In this document: piece by piece, positions 9,780 through 18,976 of the stretch
Position numbering within the stretch: the stretch's first letter is position 1
Layout: each line of letters begins with the position of its first letter
Position numbers and translations under genes: made by a program
Origin: Bradyrhizobium sp. 195
Lineage (GTDB): Bacteria > Pseudomonadota > Alphaproteobacteria > Rhizobiales > Xanthobacteraceae
Direction: 5' to 3'
Length of the DNA: 64,000 bases
NCBI RefSeq assembly: GCF_023101665.1
Contig: NZ_CP082161.1
Location: 1,488,001 to 1,552,000 of the forward strand
Notes under the pieces: generated by a model
Databases searched by the model: none
The model's input: only the letters and a program-made list of their open reading frames with translations
What the model was told of the DNA's origin: nothing

Positions 9780-10214
9780 ATTGGCCGCCCAATCGCGCAG
9801 ATACGCATTGCTCAGTTTCCGATGCGAAGTGTTACGAGATCCGTTGATACCTTGAGGCAATCCTGATGATTGGGCACTTGCCACCCGGCGACCGATGAAC
9901 AGCCTCTCCTGCTCCGAACGTGAGCAGTAAGCACCTCGCGCTGGCTTTCTCGAAGCGCCTACGTGATGTTTTGGATGAGCCGCGATGGTGTCCGGCGCCT
10001 GGGCAAAGCTTGCCGCCGTCCTGTGGGGCGTATCCTGCTCGGCTGTAATCCGCTTCGAAATTGCTGTCGCTGGCGTAACCAATGACCATGGCATTAACGT
10101 CAAGGTTCGCCATCATCCCCAAGCATGATAGACTAGAGGAGCGATCGTGCGGTTTCCCGCGTTCTTTACGAGATAGCGATGAAAAAAAGCGCCAAGGTAT
10201 AAAGAAGGACCAGA

Positions 10215-10691
10215 TCAAGCCTCCGATGGAGTTTCAATTGGAACGGCAAAGCCGACCTTCACGCGGTCTACGATGACCATTGTCTTTACGGTCTTGATGT
10301 CCGAGTTCGCATAGAAGAAACGGCGGGTGAACTGCTCATAGTCTTCCATGCTACGCGCGGTGATGTAGAGGACAAAGTCAACTTCCCCGGTCACGTAAAA
10401 TCCGTTGACAACTTCAACGGACGATTTGATGGCCTTCTTGAACCTGTCGATAATATCTGAACGCTCCCGCTCTAGGCTCACCATCACAAGCATCTGAATG
10501 GGGTTTCCGACCGCCTTCGGCGAAAGGATTGAGACATCGGCCTCGATAATGCCTTCCGAACGCAGCCTCTTCAATCGTCGTTGACAAGCGGTAGCCGAAA
10601 GTCCTGCCATTTCGCCGATCACCTCGGAAGTTACACGATTATTCTTTTGCACGATCTCCAGGATACGGGCGTCTATTTGATCGTATTGCAT
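10215..10691 (-). CDS. Lrp/AsnC-family transcriptional regulator (158 aa)
   Basis: The N-terminal winged helix-turn-helix (about residues 5-60) reads 'DQIDARILEIVQKNNRVTSEVIGEMAGLSATACQRRLKRLRSEGIIE' in pieces, with the usual 'D..IL..L....R' opening. The RAM effector-binding domain follows (about 70-150) with 'VNGFYVTGEVDFVLYI' and 'MEDYEQFTRRFF'. Length and layout are normal. It is transcribed away from etfB across a 349-bp gap, the common arrangement for an Lrp-type regulator of a divergent operon, so control of etfBA or of itself in response to an amino acid is plausible. A second, broken copy lies at 59664-59958. Confidence 0.9.
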   Translation of the reverse strand: MQYDQIDARILEIVQKNNRVTSEVIGEMAGLSATACQRRLKRLRSEGIIEADVSILSPKAVGNPIQMLVMVSLERERSDIIDRFKKAIKSSVEVVNGFYVTGEVDFVLYITARSMEDYEQFTRRFFYANSDIKTVKTMVIVDRVKVGFAVPIETPSEA

Positions 10692-11040
10692 GATCGGCTC
10701 CAGGTTAATTTCACCGAAAATTGGCTGTCAACTGCAGGAAATCCTCCGAACTGCAGTAAAATACGACGCAAATATCTTTGCAACACCGGTATCTAAATGC
10801 AAACGGTAATTTCAACGCGCCGGGATGAATATTTTCTGAGCTGGGGAGGTGTTCGACCCTCTTGGAAGCTCCAAGGGTGGTCTTTGTCGATGCGCGTTTA
10901 CAGTAGCGGTCACGATTGTTGGTGAGAGGCGATCTCCATCGCAGGTAGCCATTTGAGCTATTGCGGATCGTCTGGAACGGGGCCTTGGGCTCAATCTCAA
11001 GACGCAAGCGCTACGTCTTGCCTCATATGAAAGAGGATCG
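10692..11040. promoter_or_regulatory. divergent regulatory region between the Lrp-type gene and etfB
   Basis: These 349 bp contain no gene. The half next to the regulator is AT-rich compared with its surroundings, and CTGCAG occurs twice about 20 bp apart near 10730-10755. Promoters for both directions must lie here, but no consensus was firm enough to mark. The matching region is absent from the second copy of the block, where a deletion joins the Lrp and etfB remnants. Confidence 0.45.
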
Positions 11041-11790
11041 ATGAAGGTCTTGGTGCCGGTAAAGCGGGTGGTCGATTACAACGTCAAGGTCCGCGTCAAG
11101 GGCGATGGATCAGGCGTTGAACTCGCCAACGTCAAGATGTCGATGAACCCGTTCGACGAAATCGCGGTCGAGGAAGCCCTGCGCCTGAAGGAAGCTGGCA
11201 AGGCCACCGAGGTCGTGGTGGTCTCCATTGGACCGGCGCAGGCGTCGGAGACGATCCGCACCGGACTTGCGATGGGCGCCGACCGCGGCATCCTCGTGAA
11301 GGCCGACGGTACCGTCGAGCCGCTGGCGGTCGCGAAGATTCTCAAGAAGATCGCCGACGAAGAACAGCCGGGCCTGATCATTCTCGGCAAGCAGGCGATC
11401 GACGACGACAGCAATCAGACCGGCCAGATGCTGGCCGCGCTGCTCGGCTGGTCGCAGGCGACATTCGCCTCGAAGCTTGAGGTCGAAGGTTCTGACTTCA
11501 AGGTCACCCGCGAAGTCGACGGCGGCCTCCAGACCGTCAAGCTGAAGGGACCGGCGATCGTCACCACCGACCTGCGTCTCAACGAGCCGCGCTACGCGTC
11601 GCTGCCCAACATCATGAAGGCCAAGAAGAAGCCGATCGCGGAGAAGACCGTCGCCGATTACGGCGTCGACGCCACCGCGCGTCTCGAGGTTCTCAAGACG
11701 ACGGAACCGGCGGGCCGCAAGGCGGGCGTCAAGGTCAAGGACGTCGCCGAGCTGGTGTCGAAACTCAAGAACGAAGCCGGGGTGCTCTGA
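11041..11790 (+). CDS. etfB: electron transfer flavoprotein beta subunit (249 aa)
   Basis: It begins '[20 protein letters not shown]' and carries the ETF-beta signature '[20 protein letters not shown]' near residues 178-197. 249 residues is the usual size of housekeeping EtfB and is shorter than nitrogen-fixation FixA. With EtfA it binds FAD and AMP and carries electrons from acyl-CoA and other dehydrogenases to ETF-ubiquinone oxidoreductase. The etfA start overlaps its stop by one base. Codon use is strongly GC3-rich compared with nearby IS genes, suggesting a well-adapted gene. A degraded etfB piece lies at 59962-60140. Confidence 0.95.
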   Translation: MKVLVPVKRVVDYNVKVRVKGDGSGVELANVKMSMNPFDEIAVEEALRLKEAGKATEVVVVSIGPAQASETIRTGLAMGADRGILVKADGTVEPLAVAKILKKIADEEQPGLIILGKQAIDDDSNQTGQMLAALLGWSQATFASKLEVEGSDFKVTREVDGGLQTVKLKGPAIVTTDLRLNEPRYASLPNIMKAKKKPIAEKTVADYGVDATARLEVLKTTEPAGRKAGVKVKDVAELVSKLKNEAGVL

Positions 11791-12725
11791 TGACGACGCT
11801 TCTGATTGCCGAACACGACAACGCGTCGCTGAAGGATGCGACCAACAAGGCGCTGACCGCGGCCGCCGCGCTCGGCGCGGATGTCGAGGTGCTGGTCGCC
11901 GGCGAGAACGCCAAAGCCGCGGCAGATGCGGCCGCCAAGCTCGCAGGTGTGAAGAAGGTGCTGCTCGCCGATGGCGCGCTTTACGCGCACGATCTCGCCG
12001 AGCCGCTGGCTGCGCTGATCGTCTCGCTGGCGCCCGGCTACGACGCCATCGTCGCGCCCGCGACCTCGCGCTTCAAGAACGTGATGCCGCGCGTCGCAGC
12101 CCTGCTCGACGTCATGCAGGTTTCGGAGATCATCAAGGTGGTCGCGCCCGACACCTATGAGCGTCCGATCTATGCCGGCAATGCCATCCAGACGGTGAAG
12201 TCGAAGGACGCCAAGAAGGTCATCACGGTGCGTACCTCGACCTTCGCCGCGGCGGGCGAAGGCGGCAGCGCGCCCGTCGAGAGCGTGGCTGCAGCGGCCG
12301 ATCCGGGCCTGTCGTCCTTCGTCGGCGAGGAAGTCGCGAAGAACGACCGCCCCGAGCTGACCTCGGCCAAGATCATCGTCTCCGGTGGCCGCGCCATGCA
12401 GAGCCGCGAGAACTTCGCCAAATACATCGAGCCGCTCGCCGACAAGCTCGGCGCCGGCGTCGGTGCCTCGCGCGCGGCGGTCGACGCCGGCTATGCGCCG
12501 AACGACTGGCAGGTCGGCCAGACCGGCAAGGTGGTGGCCCCCGAGCTCTATGTCGCGGTCGGCATCTCCGGCGCGATCCAGCATCTGGCCGGCATGAAGG
12601 ACTCCAAGGTGATCGTCGCGATCAACAAGGACGAGGACGCGCCGATCTTCCAGGTCGCCGATTACGGCCTGGTCGCCGATCTCTACCAGGCGCTTCCGGA
12701 GCTGACGGCCGAACTCGGCAAGTAG
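11790..12725 (+). CDS. etfA: electron transfer flavoprotein alpha subunit (311 aa)
   Basis: The C-terminal FAD-binding half is clear: '[12 protein letters not shown]', '[17 protein letters not shown]', '[19 protein letters not shown]', '[20 protein letters not shown]' and '[18 protein letters not shown]'. 311 residues matches housekeeping EtfA rather than the longer FixB. It overlaps etfB by one base (TGATG), forming a two-gene operon. Together they accept electrons from dehydrogenases in the cytoplasm. No acyl-CoA dehydrogenase is adjacent, so the donor is unknown. The 308-residue frame on the opposite strand is a GC-rich shadow. Confidence 0.95.
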   Translation: MTTLLIAEHDNASLKDATNKALTAAAALGADVEVLVAGENAKAAADAAAKLAGVKKVLLADGALYAHDLAEPLAALIVSLAPGYDAIVAPATSRFKNVMPRVAALLDVMQVSEIIKVVAPDTYERPIYAGNAIQTVKSKDAKKVITVRTSTFAAAGEGGSAPVESVAAAADPGLSSFVGEEVAKNDRPELTSAKIIVSGGRAMQSRENFAKYIEPLADKLGAGVGASRAAVDAGYAPNDWQVGQTGKVVAPELYVAVGISGAIQHLAGMKDSKVIVAINKDEDAPIFQVADYGLVADLYQALPELTAELGK

Positions 12726-12735
12726 TCAGCCAGAA

Positions 12736-12759
12736 TGGAGTCCCGGCCGCAGCTCCATA
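12736..12759 (+). terminator. possible etfBA terminator hairpin
   Basis: ATGGAG (12736-12741) pairs with CTCCAT (12754-12759) across a GC-rich 12-base loop, starting 11 bp after the etfA stop. No T-run follows, so it is at best a weak or factor-dependent terminator. Confidence 0.3.
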
Positions 12760-12860
12760 ACGTGTAGTAGGAGGACGAACTCTCTCATGCTCAGATTTGA
12801 GCTTCGTACATCGTGCTCGTACCCAAACGCGGCGAACGCTATTCGCCTACGCTTTCAGCT

Positions 12861-12935
12861 TTGACGCAAGCCTGCCGCGCGCGTCAAGGTGCCAGTGCGT
12901 CGCACTTCGGTTTGAAGTGGTGGCAAAGCGCCACC
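12861..12935. other. three consecutive short inverted repeats in non-coding DNA
   Basis: Within 75 bp three perfect stems follow one another: TTGACGC (12861-12867) with GCGTCAA (12881-12887); AGTGCG/CGCACT (12894-12906, one-base centre); and GGTGGC (12919-12924) with GCCACC (12930-12935). They lie in the 650-bp gap between etfA and the Crp-type gene (12726-13374), where no protein is recognisable. A structured RNA or a mobile-element end are possible; neither is shown. Confidence 0.35.
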
Positions 12936-13327
12936 CTTTGCCGCGCTACGTTCCGCTCGCCCTTTTATTACGACGGCATATCGGCGACCGCTATGCTGCC
13001 TAGTTCAGTCGCTTGAGTAATTCCAAACCCGAATCGGCTTAACAGCAGACAAATGTAGACCCTCGTCACCGTGATGTTGATCATCACTTTTGCAGGCATT
13101 GCAGATTGGGCGCGACGGTATGATCATGAACCTAAGCTGTCGGCAGGTTCGTACAGCCTCCTTATTTCGTCTGTGACACGCACTGCTTCCGGGACCAAGT
13201 ATGGGGCATACGAGCGAGTCGAAATCCGTCGAAAAAGGCCGATCAAGCGCGTGAATTAGTCGTTGAGCCTAGGTTCATTGCACCGATCAGGACCGACATT
13301 TCTTTATAAATATTTTGTGAAGGTCCG

Positions 13328-13343
13328 CCGGGGTTGACCCCGG
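13328..13343 (+). promoter_or_regulatory. hairpin in the 5' leader of the Crp/Fnr-type gene
   Basis: CCGGGG-TTGA-CCCCGG is a perfect 6-bp GC-only stem with a tetraloop, 31 bp before the ATG and just upstream of the Shine-Dalgarno AGGAG (13358-13362). It could affect transcript stability or translation. The rest of 12936-13327 shows nothing recognisable. Confidence 0.35.
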
Positions 13344-13374
13344 TAGAACCCCTCGCCAGGAGACGGACCGCACC

Positions 13375-14211
13375 ATGACCACCGACGCACCGGCCATGCT
13401 CGAAGCGCCTGATGCTGCAGGAGACGCAGCTGTCAAGCACGCAGGTGCCACACAGCCGATATATCAGCCACCTGTTAAGATGCGGTCCAGTTCGCGATTC
13501 TTCGTCAAGAACTCCATACTGGCAGGGCTTCCACTGCAAGACCTTGCAGCAATGGGTGAATTTTTGGAGCCAATTGTCCTGAGAGAGCGTATGGTGCTGC
13601 AAGAGCCGAGACGCCATCTTGATCACGTCTATTTCGTGGAAGCGGGTCTCGTCTCTTTGAGGATTGTGGCAGCGGGGAGCATTCTTGAAACGGCCCTAAT
13701 CGGACGCCGTGGCGCAGTTGGCGCTACGCTCCTGTGGGGGGCGCATCTTTCGACGCACCAAGCTGTTGTTCTCTTTCCCGGAAGCGCGCACAGGATCCGC
13801 GTTGAAGATCTGCATTGTGTGATCCAGAAGCGCCCGCAAATCCGAGAACACTTCGTCAGATACGTTCAAGCGCTGAATTTGCATTGCGCTCAGACGGGGT
13901 TCTGCGGCGTACGGCACGATCTTGAGAAGCGCTTGGCATGCTGGCTATGTTTGGCAGCTGACGCTATTGATGCAAAACGGCTGCCAGTTACACATGAATA
14001 TCTCTCGTCCGTCTTAGGATTGCGGCGCGCTGGGGTAACCGAGACGCTAATTCGCTTTGAAGAACAGAGACTGATTCATAAAACGCGCGGTGTCTTGCAA
14101 ATCGACGGGCGTGGCTGTTTGGAGAACAAGACATGCAGCTGCTACAAGCTTATCTCGAGCGCTTACACCGCGACTGAGGCAATGATTTCGGACGCTGAGC
14201 CAATTGGTTAG
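13375..14211 (+). CDS. Crp/Fnr-family transcriptional regulator (278 aa)
   Basis: A cyclic-nucleotide-binding-like beta barrel spans about residues 45-150 ('NSILAGLPLQDLAAMGEFL', 'VYFVEAGLVSLRIVA'). The dimer helix is near 160, and a Crp-type winged helix-turn-helix lies at about 195-245 ('VTHEYLSSVLGLRRAGVTET'). No FNR N-terminal Cys cluster is present; the Cys residues in the tail (CLENKTCSC) are unusual. The N-terminal 40 residues are low complexity, so the start may be further in, but ATG 13375 has AGGAG 12 bp upstream. The gene stands alone with a hairpin leader; its regulon is unknown. Confidence 0.85.
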   Translation: MTTDAPAMLEAPDAAGDAAVKHAGATQPIYQPPVKMRSSSRFFVKNSILAGLPLQDLAAMGEFLEPIVLRERMVLQEPRRHLDHVYFVEAGLVSLRIVAAGSILETALIGRRGAVGATLLWGAHLSTHQAVVLFPGSAHRIRVEDLHCVIQKRPQIREHFVRYVQALNLHCAQTGFCGVRHDLEKRLACWLCLAADAIDAKRLPVTHEYLSSVLGLRRAGVTETLIRFEEQRLIHKTRGVLQIDGRGCLENKTCSCYKLISSAYTATEAMISDAEPIG

Positions 14212-14466
14212 CAATTCGCTCCAGTTTATCCATCTGCCTGTTATGCACGCAGAGGCCTATACAAGCTGTCAACTCGCAGCGAAGATCGCTGTAGCCGAAA
14301 CGCTCATCGGATCGAGGGCACCTTAGTCAGGCAGTGAAGCCCATCAGGCGCAATGCCGCGTGTCCTTATTCACATGCGGAAAATGGTCTGCGTGGCACCT
14401 CGAATCAATTCTAGGGCTGAGGTCGTCGCCATGCCTGACCGTCATATTCAACTCAAACATTAACTG

Positions 14467-15988
14467 GTCGTCCGTGAACAAGGCTCTAAGCGACTGAGCG
14501 GGAGTCTGTTTTTCGGATTTGGCGGCATTTGAGATTGCAGGGACTGGCGGCTTGAGACCCCTGAACCCTGCAATTTCGTTTTTGGATTCCCTTTGCTTTC
14601 GGACCATGATTCTGTGGTGCATCGGAGGGAACGATGCGGCCGAAGAAGCACAAGACGACGGGATCGAACGATCTGTTCCGAGCCAGGCTGGACCAGATCA
14701 TCAACATGAAGCACGAGCTGGCACTGCTTGCGGGCAAGATCGATTGGGAGTGGATCGACGGTGAGATCGCGCCGCTCTACAGCGAGAACGGCCGGCCCGG
14801 GATCGAGACGCGCTTCATGATCGGGCTGTTGTTGCTCAAGCACATTTACGGGCTGTCCGATGAGGGTGTGTGCGAGCGCTGGATCCACGACCCGTATTTC
14901 CAGTTCTTTACCGGGGAAGAGTTTTTCCAGCACGTCTTTCCGCACGAGCGAAGCGACCTGAGCCATTGGCGCAAGCGGCTCGGCGACAAACTGGAGCTGC
15001 TGCTGGCCGAGAGCCTGCGGGTGGCGCACGAGGCTGGCGCGTTGCGCGGCCAAGACCTCAAGCGGGTCACGGTCGATACCACGGTGCAGCCGAAGGCCAT
15101 CACCTTTCCGACCGATGCCAAGCTGCTGCATGCGGCCATAAAGGGGCTCAACCGCCTGGCGATCAGGCACGGCGTCAGGCTGCGGCAATCCTATGCTCGC
15201 ATCGCCAAGGCCGCCGCGATGATGGCGGGCCGCTACGCCTATGCCAAACAGTTCAGGCGGCATCAGCGGCAGTTGCGTATCCTGCGCGGCCGGCTGGGCC
15301 GGATCATCCGCGACATCCGCCGCAAGATTGAGGGCCAGCCAGCACTGGAGGAAGCGTTCGCCCTCCCGCTTGGCCGGGCCACGCAGATCCGCTCGCAACA
15401 GCAGCGCCAGCGCGGCTGGAAGCTTTATTCCTTCCATGCCCCGGAGGTGGAATGCATCGGCAAAGGCAAGGCCGCCGCGCCTTACGAGTTCGGCGTGAAG
15501 GCCTCCATCGTCACCAACAACCGCCGGGCTCCCGATGGCCTGTTCGTGCTGCACGCCAGGGCGCTACCCGACAACCCCTACGACGGTCACACCTTGCGGG
15601 ACGTCATCGACCGCACCGAGGCACTCACCGGCTGCGCGATCGAGCGGGCCTATGTCGACAAGGGCTACCGCGGCCACGACGCACAAAATCCCCGTCGTGT
15701 CTTCATCTCCGGCCAGAAGCGCGGCGTCTTCGGTGTCATCAAGCGCGAGCTGCGCCGTCGCTCCGCCATCGAGCCCATCATCGGACACCTCAAGGCCGAG
15801 GGCCACCTCGGCCGCTGCTACCTCAAAGGCCGCGCCGGCGATGCCGCCAACGTCGTCCTCTCAGCGGTCGGCCATAACTTCCGCCGAATCCTCGCATGGC
15901 TCAGGGATTTTTGGCGCCTCATCCTGACCGCACTCATCGCAGCTATCTGCGTTGAGTCAGCCCTCAAATCAGCTTCTTAACGGACGAC
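14467..15988. mobile_element. complete IS5-type insertion sequence, 1,522 bp
   Basis: The ends are inverted: the left begins GTCGTCCGTGAACAAG and the right, reverse-complemented, begins GTCGTCCGTTAAGAAG. Both sides are flanked by the same 6 bp, TAACTG (14461-14466 and 15989-15994), consistent with a target duplication. It holds one transposase gene. A related, interrupted element with the same end motif and a 6-bp duplication lies at 35301-39933. The 14212-14460 gap on its left holds no recognisable gene. Confidence 0.85.
14634..15980 (+). CDS. IS5-family transposase (448 aa)
   Basis: This is an InsH-type DDE transposase: N-terminal 'LFRARLDQIINMKHELALLA' and 'RFMIGLLLLKHIYGLSDEGVCERW', then the catalytic Asp in 'RVTVDTTVQPKAI', the second Asp in 'AYVDKGYRGHD', and Glu in 'RRSAIEPIIGHLKAEG'. 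All three catalytic positions and the full length are present, so it may be active. The stop lies 8 bp inside the right end of the element. The reverse-strand frame of 364 codons is a shadow. Confidence 0.95.
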   Translation: MRPKKHKTTGSNDLFRARLDQIINMKHELALLAGKIDWEWIDGEIAPLYSENGRPGIETRFMIGLLLLKHIYGLSDEGVCERWIHDPYFQFFTGEEFFQHVFPHERSDLSHWRKRLGDKLELLLAESLRVAHEAGALRGQDLKRVTVDTTVQPKAITFPTDAKLLHAAIKGLNRLAIRHGVRLRQSYARIAKAAAMMAGRYAYAKQFRRHQRQLRILRGRLGRIIRDIRRKIEGQPALEEAFALPLGRATQIRSQQQRQRGWKLYSFHAPEVECIGKGKAAAPYEFGVKASIVTNNRRAPDGLFVLHARALPDNPYDGHTLRDVIDRTEALTGCAIERAYVDKGYRGHDAQNPRRVFISGQKRGVFGVIKRELRRRSAIEPIIGHLKAEGHLGRCYLKGRAGDAANVVLSAVGHNFRRILAWLRDFWRLILTALIAAICVESALKSAS

Positions 15989-16054
15989 TAACTGGTACGC
16001 ATACGACGAAGACCGCCGGAGCTATCGCCAAATTTTGGTGACGGCCGGAGCCGG

Positions 16055-16330
16055 TCAGGCGGCGGCGGTTATGGGCTGACGGTCGGTCGGCTTGGCGATG
16101 ACCTCGATCCCATCGTTGAATGTCACACCGAGAACGAGTTTTGGCAACTGGTTGTGGCCATCGAGACGACGCCAGCTTTTCTGCGCGGCCTCAAGCAGCT
16201 TGAAGACCATCGCGAGTGCCGACTTGTTGGACAGGCAGCCCTTCGATCCGATGGTGGGGTGGCGCACGGTGGCGAAGGTGCTTTCGATGGGGTTTGTAAC
16301 CGGTATGAGATTTCTCGGTGCCAACGTTCC
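16055..16330 (-). pseudogene. IS256-family transposase, C-terminal fragment
   Basis: The minus strand reads 'TNPIESTFATVRHP', 'SKGCLSNKSALAMVFKLLEAAQKSW' (in part) and 'RRLDGHNQLPKLVLGV', the standard C-terminus of IS256-type transposases with the last catalytic Glu in NPIES. The matching N-terminal part lies at 18100-18976 on the same strand and stops at 'EHWKHLRTT', exactly where this begins. The two are halves of one gene separated by an IS110 insertion. Confidence 0.8.
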
Positions 16331-16536
16331 GCTGCGGTGTTCTGCATCCTGGCGTATGGTGCGACCATCGGGACAGAGGCACCGGGAGCACGATGTGCGG
16401 GCGGGCCGATGCATACGATGAGCCGAGAGCTCGAGTTAGTAGCTGGCCGCCTCTGCGACTCGCCCGGTTGCAGGGAGCGCGAATCCGTAGTTGTCGTGTC
16501 GCCCGCAGCCCCCGTCATATCAAGCAGGAGGTGCAA

Positions 16537-17771
16537 ATGCCACGGGTGATTGACATCGACGTCTACCGAACTTTCGGGGAGGTGGTGTTTTGGGAAGACG
16601 GCAAGCTCCAACATGCGGGCCGGGTTGATATGACACGGAGACAGCGCTCGAGGGATTTTGCAAGACCCTGCTGGCCAGTGATGAGGTGGTGCTCGAAGCG
16701 ACTGCCAACAGCATCTCGGTGTCGGGGGTTCTAGCGCCGTTTGTGGCGCGGGTGATTATCGCCAATGCCCTGCAGGTGAAGGCGATCGCCCAGGCTCACG
16801 TCAAAACTGACGAGATCGATGCTGGCACGCTCGCCAGTCTGCAGGCGGCCGGGTATCTGCCGCAGATCTGGACGCCTGACGCGGAGACCGAACGCAAGCG
16901 CAGGCTGGTGGCGCGGCGCTACCAGGTCGTGCGGCATCGCATGCGGCTCAAGAGCGAGGTGCATTCGATCCTGCACGCGCACCTGATCCCGAAGTGCCCG
17001 CATGCCGATCTTTTCAACGCCCGCGGCCGGGCGTGGTTGGCCGCTCAACAGTTGCCGGACGATGAACGCGCAGCGATCGATCGGCACGTCCGTGAGCTTG
17101 ACCGGTTGGCGGAAGACCTGGCCCTGCTCGACCGCGAGATCGCGCAGGACTCCATGGGCGATCCCGCGGTCAACAGATTGATGACAATCACCGGCGTCAT
17201 CTCGCCTCGCCGCCGGGATCGTGGCGGCGATCGGCGACATCGGCCGGTTCAACAGCCCGCAGAAGCTGGTGAGCTATTTCGGGCTGAACCCGCGGGTGCG
17301 GCAGTCCGGTCTGGGAGCGGCCCACCACGGCCGTATCAGCAAGATCGGCCGCAGTCATGCGCGCGCCATGCTGGGAGGCAGCCTGGGCAGTGGCCAAGGC
17401 GCCCGGTCCACTGCATGCTTTTTTCGTGCGCATCCGCGCCCGGCGCGGCCATCAGATCGCCGCGGTGGCCCTGGCTCGCAAGCTCACGGTGCTCTGCTGG
17501 CATTTGCTGACGAAGCGCGAGGATTACGCTGTGGGCGCGCCCAGCGCTGGTCGCCAACAAGACCCGCGCAATGCAACTTCAAGCCGGACATCCACAACAG
17601 AAAGGTAGCCGTCGTGGACCTGCCTATGCCTACAACATCAAGGCGCTGCGCGACCGCGAGATGGTGATTGCCGCCCAGGCGGAGCGAAGCTACGAACGGT
17701 TCGTGTCGCAATGGAAAGCGCGGCGGCCAAAACCCGGCGCGCAGGCGCCTCAGTCCGGCAGGACAAAATAG
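16537..17771 (+). pseudogene. IS110-family transposase, at least four frameshifts
   Basis: ATG 16537, with CAGGAGG upstream, starts 'MPRVIDIDVYRTFGEVVFW', carrying the first Asp of the DEDD motif. Breaks occur near 16640, 17205, 17375 and 17550. Joined, the pieces read 'TALEGFCKTLLASDEVVLEA', 'QVKAIAQAHVKTDEIDAGTL', 'GDIGRFNSPQKLVSYFGLNP', 'ALARKLTVLCWHLLTKREDY' and 'AYNIKALRDREMVIAAQAE', covering a complete IS110 transposase of the full-tail type. The gene is dead. It sits between the two halves of an IS256 gene. Confidence 0.85.
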
Positions 17772-18099
17772 GCAGTCCGGTGACGCTTGCAGCCGACGCG
17801 TCACGCTTCGCCACGAGGTCGCCCGCGCCCAACAACCATAGTCGCGGCTGACGGCAAGGTCTAGCCAGGCCAGGAAACCAGTCCCGTTCCACGCCAGCGT
17901 GCCGTCGTGCTCGGGCCGGTGAAGGCCAACCCATGCGGTGGCCGCAAATGCGGCCAGCCTTGACCGCCCCTGCGCGCGGCGGCTGCCAGATCGGCGGCCG
18001 GGACGGAAGAATGGCCCGCAGCGCGACCGAACAAAAGAATGGACTTACGGCGATCTCCGCAATCGTCGCCTCGGCCATGAAGAAGTCGCTTGTCCATCT

Positions 18100-18976
18100 C
18101 ATCCGTCGTCCGCAGGTGTTTCCAGTGCTCGGCCGGGAAGTCGTAGAATGCCAGTAGCGTGTCTCGATCCTTGCTCAGGCAATCGGCGGCCTTCTCGTAC
18201 TTCAGCGCGTAGCTCTCGATGAAGGCGTCGAACGCCGGCTCGGCGGCGAGCTTCGTTTCAGCCATCCAGACTTCCTGCAACGCGCGTTTGGCCTTCGGCT
18301 GCTGGCTCTTCGGCAACTTGGCGAGCACGTTGGCGGTCTTGTGCACCCAGCAGCGCTGCTCGCGCGTTTTCCGCCAGACCTCGCCGGCCGCTTTCCAGAA
18401 CCCGAGTGCGCCATCGGCAATGACGAGCCGCGGCGCCACGTCGAGCCCGCGCCGCTTCAGATCGAGCAGCAGATCGCGCCAGTCCTGCGCGCTCTCGCGG
18501 GCGCCATCGGTGAAGCCGACCAGTTCCTTGCGGCCTTCCGGCGTCGCGCCGATCAGCACCAGGATGCACTGCTTTTCGTCTTCGAGGCGGGCTTGGAGAT
18601 GAATGCGATCGGTCCAGATGTAGACGTAGCGCTTCGCCGACAGATCGCACCTTTGCCACGCGGCGTGCTCGTCGAGCCAGCCATCCTTCAGGCGACCGAT
18701 GGCGGATGCCGATAACCCGGCAGCATCCTTGCCGAGCAGCGCAGCCAGCGCCTCGGAGAAGTCGCCGGTCGAGATACCCTTCAGGTAAAGGATCGGCAGC
18801 AGCGTCTCGATCGACTTCGACCGGCGCATGTAGGGCGGCAGGATCGACGGCGAGAACCGGATGCGGCCAGGATCGGCGGCGTCCGCTTCGCGATCGCGTA
18901 CACCCGGCTGGCCTTTCCGATTCCCGCCGTCACTAACTTTGGGTGATAGCTCAAGACCGCCAGATTGACGCATCAT
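18100..18976 (-). pseudogene. IS256-family transposase, central and N-terminal fragment
   Basis: The fragment carries 'RIRFSPSILPPYMRRSKSIE', 'LYLKGISTGDFSEALAALLG', the DDE Asp in 'YIWTDRIHLQARL' and the second Asp in 'RLVIADGALGFWKA', ending 'FPAEHWKHLRTT'. The first roughly 100 residues are missing or shifted; there is a frame jump near 'GIGKA|QPGVRDRE'. The C-terminal continuation is at 16055-16330. Beyond 18100 toward 17861 the frame runs on in unrelated sequence. Confidence 0.8.

Larger units (their letters stand above)
9655..11650. repeat. copy 1 of a diverged duplicated block: MFS start - spacer - Lrp gene - etfB
   Basis: Stretches here recur in the same order at 57.9-60.1 kb. 9655-10100 pairs with 57938-58475 (MFS start and its upstream region). 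About 10140-10500 pairs with 59585-59960 (Lrp 3' part), and about 11490-11650 pairs with 59962-60140 (etfB middle). In this copy the Lrp and etfB genes are intact and MFS is a stub. The two copies are clearly diverged, so the duplication or import is not recent. The stretch 9573-9654 and the spacer 9780-10214 hold no other recognisable gene. Confidence 0.8.

Noticed and set aside
11658..12584. 308-codon open frame opposite etfA
   Set aside because: Composition is that of an antisense shadow in GC-rich DNA; it lies fully over an unmistakable etfA with no own motifs.
11041..12725. Possible nitrogen-fixation fixAB identity for the ETF pair
   Set aside because: Lengths (249 and 311) and sequence fit housekeeping EtfBA; no fixC, fixX, nif genes or NifA/sigma-54 promoter are nearby.
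13071..13259. 62-codon + frame before the Crp-type gene
   Set aside because: No recognisable family, no ribosome site, and codon use unlike neighbours.
14460..15554. 364-codon open frame opposite the IS5 transposase
   Set aside because: Antisense shadow of an intact transposase with all catalytic motifs on the other strand.
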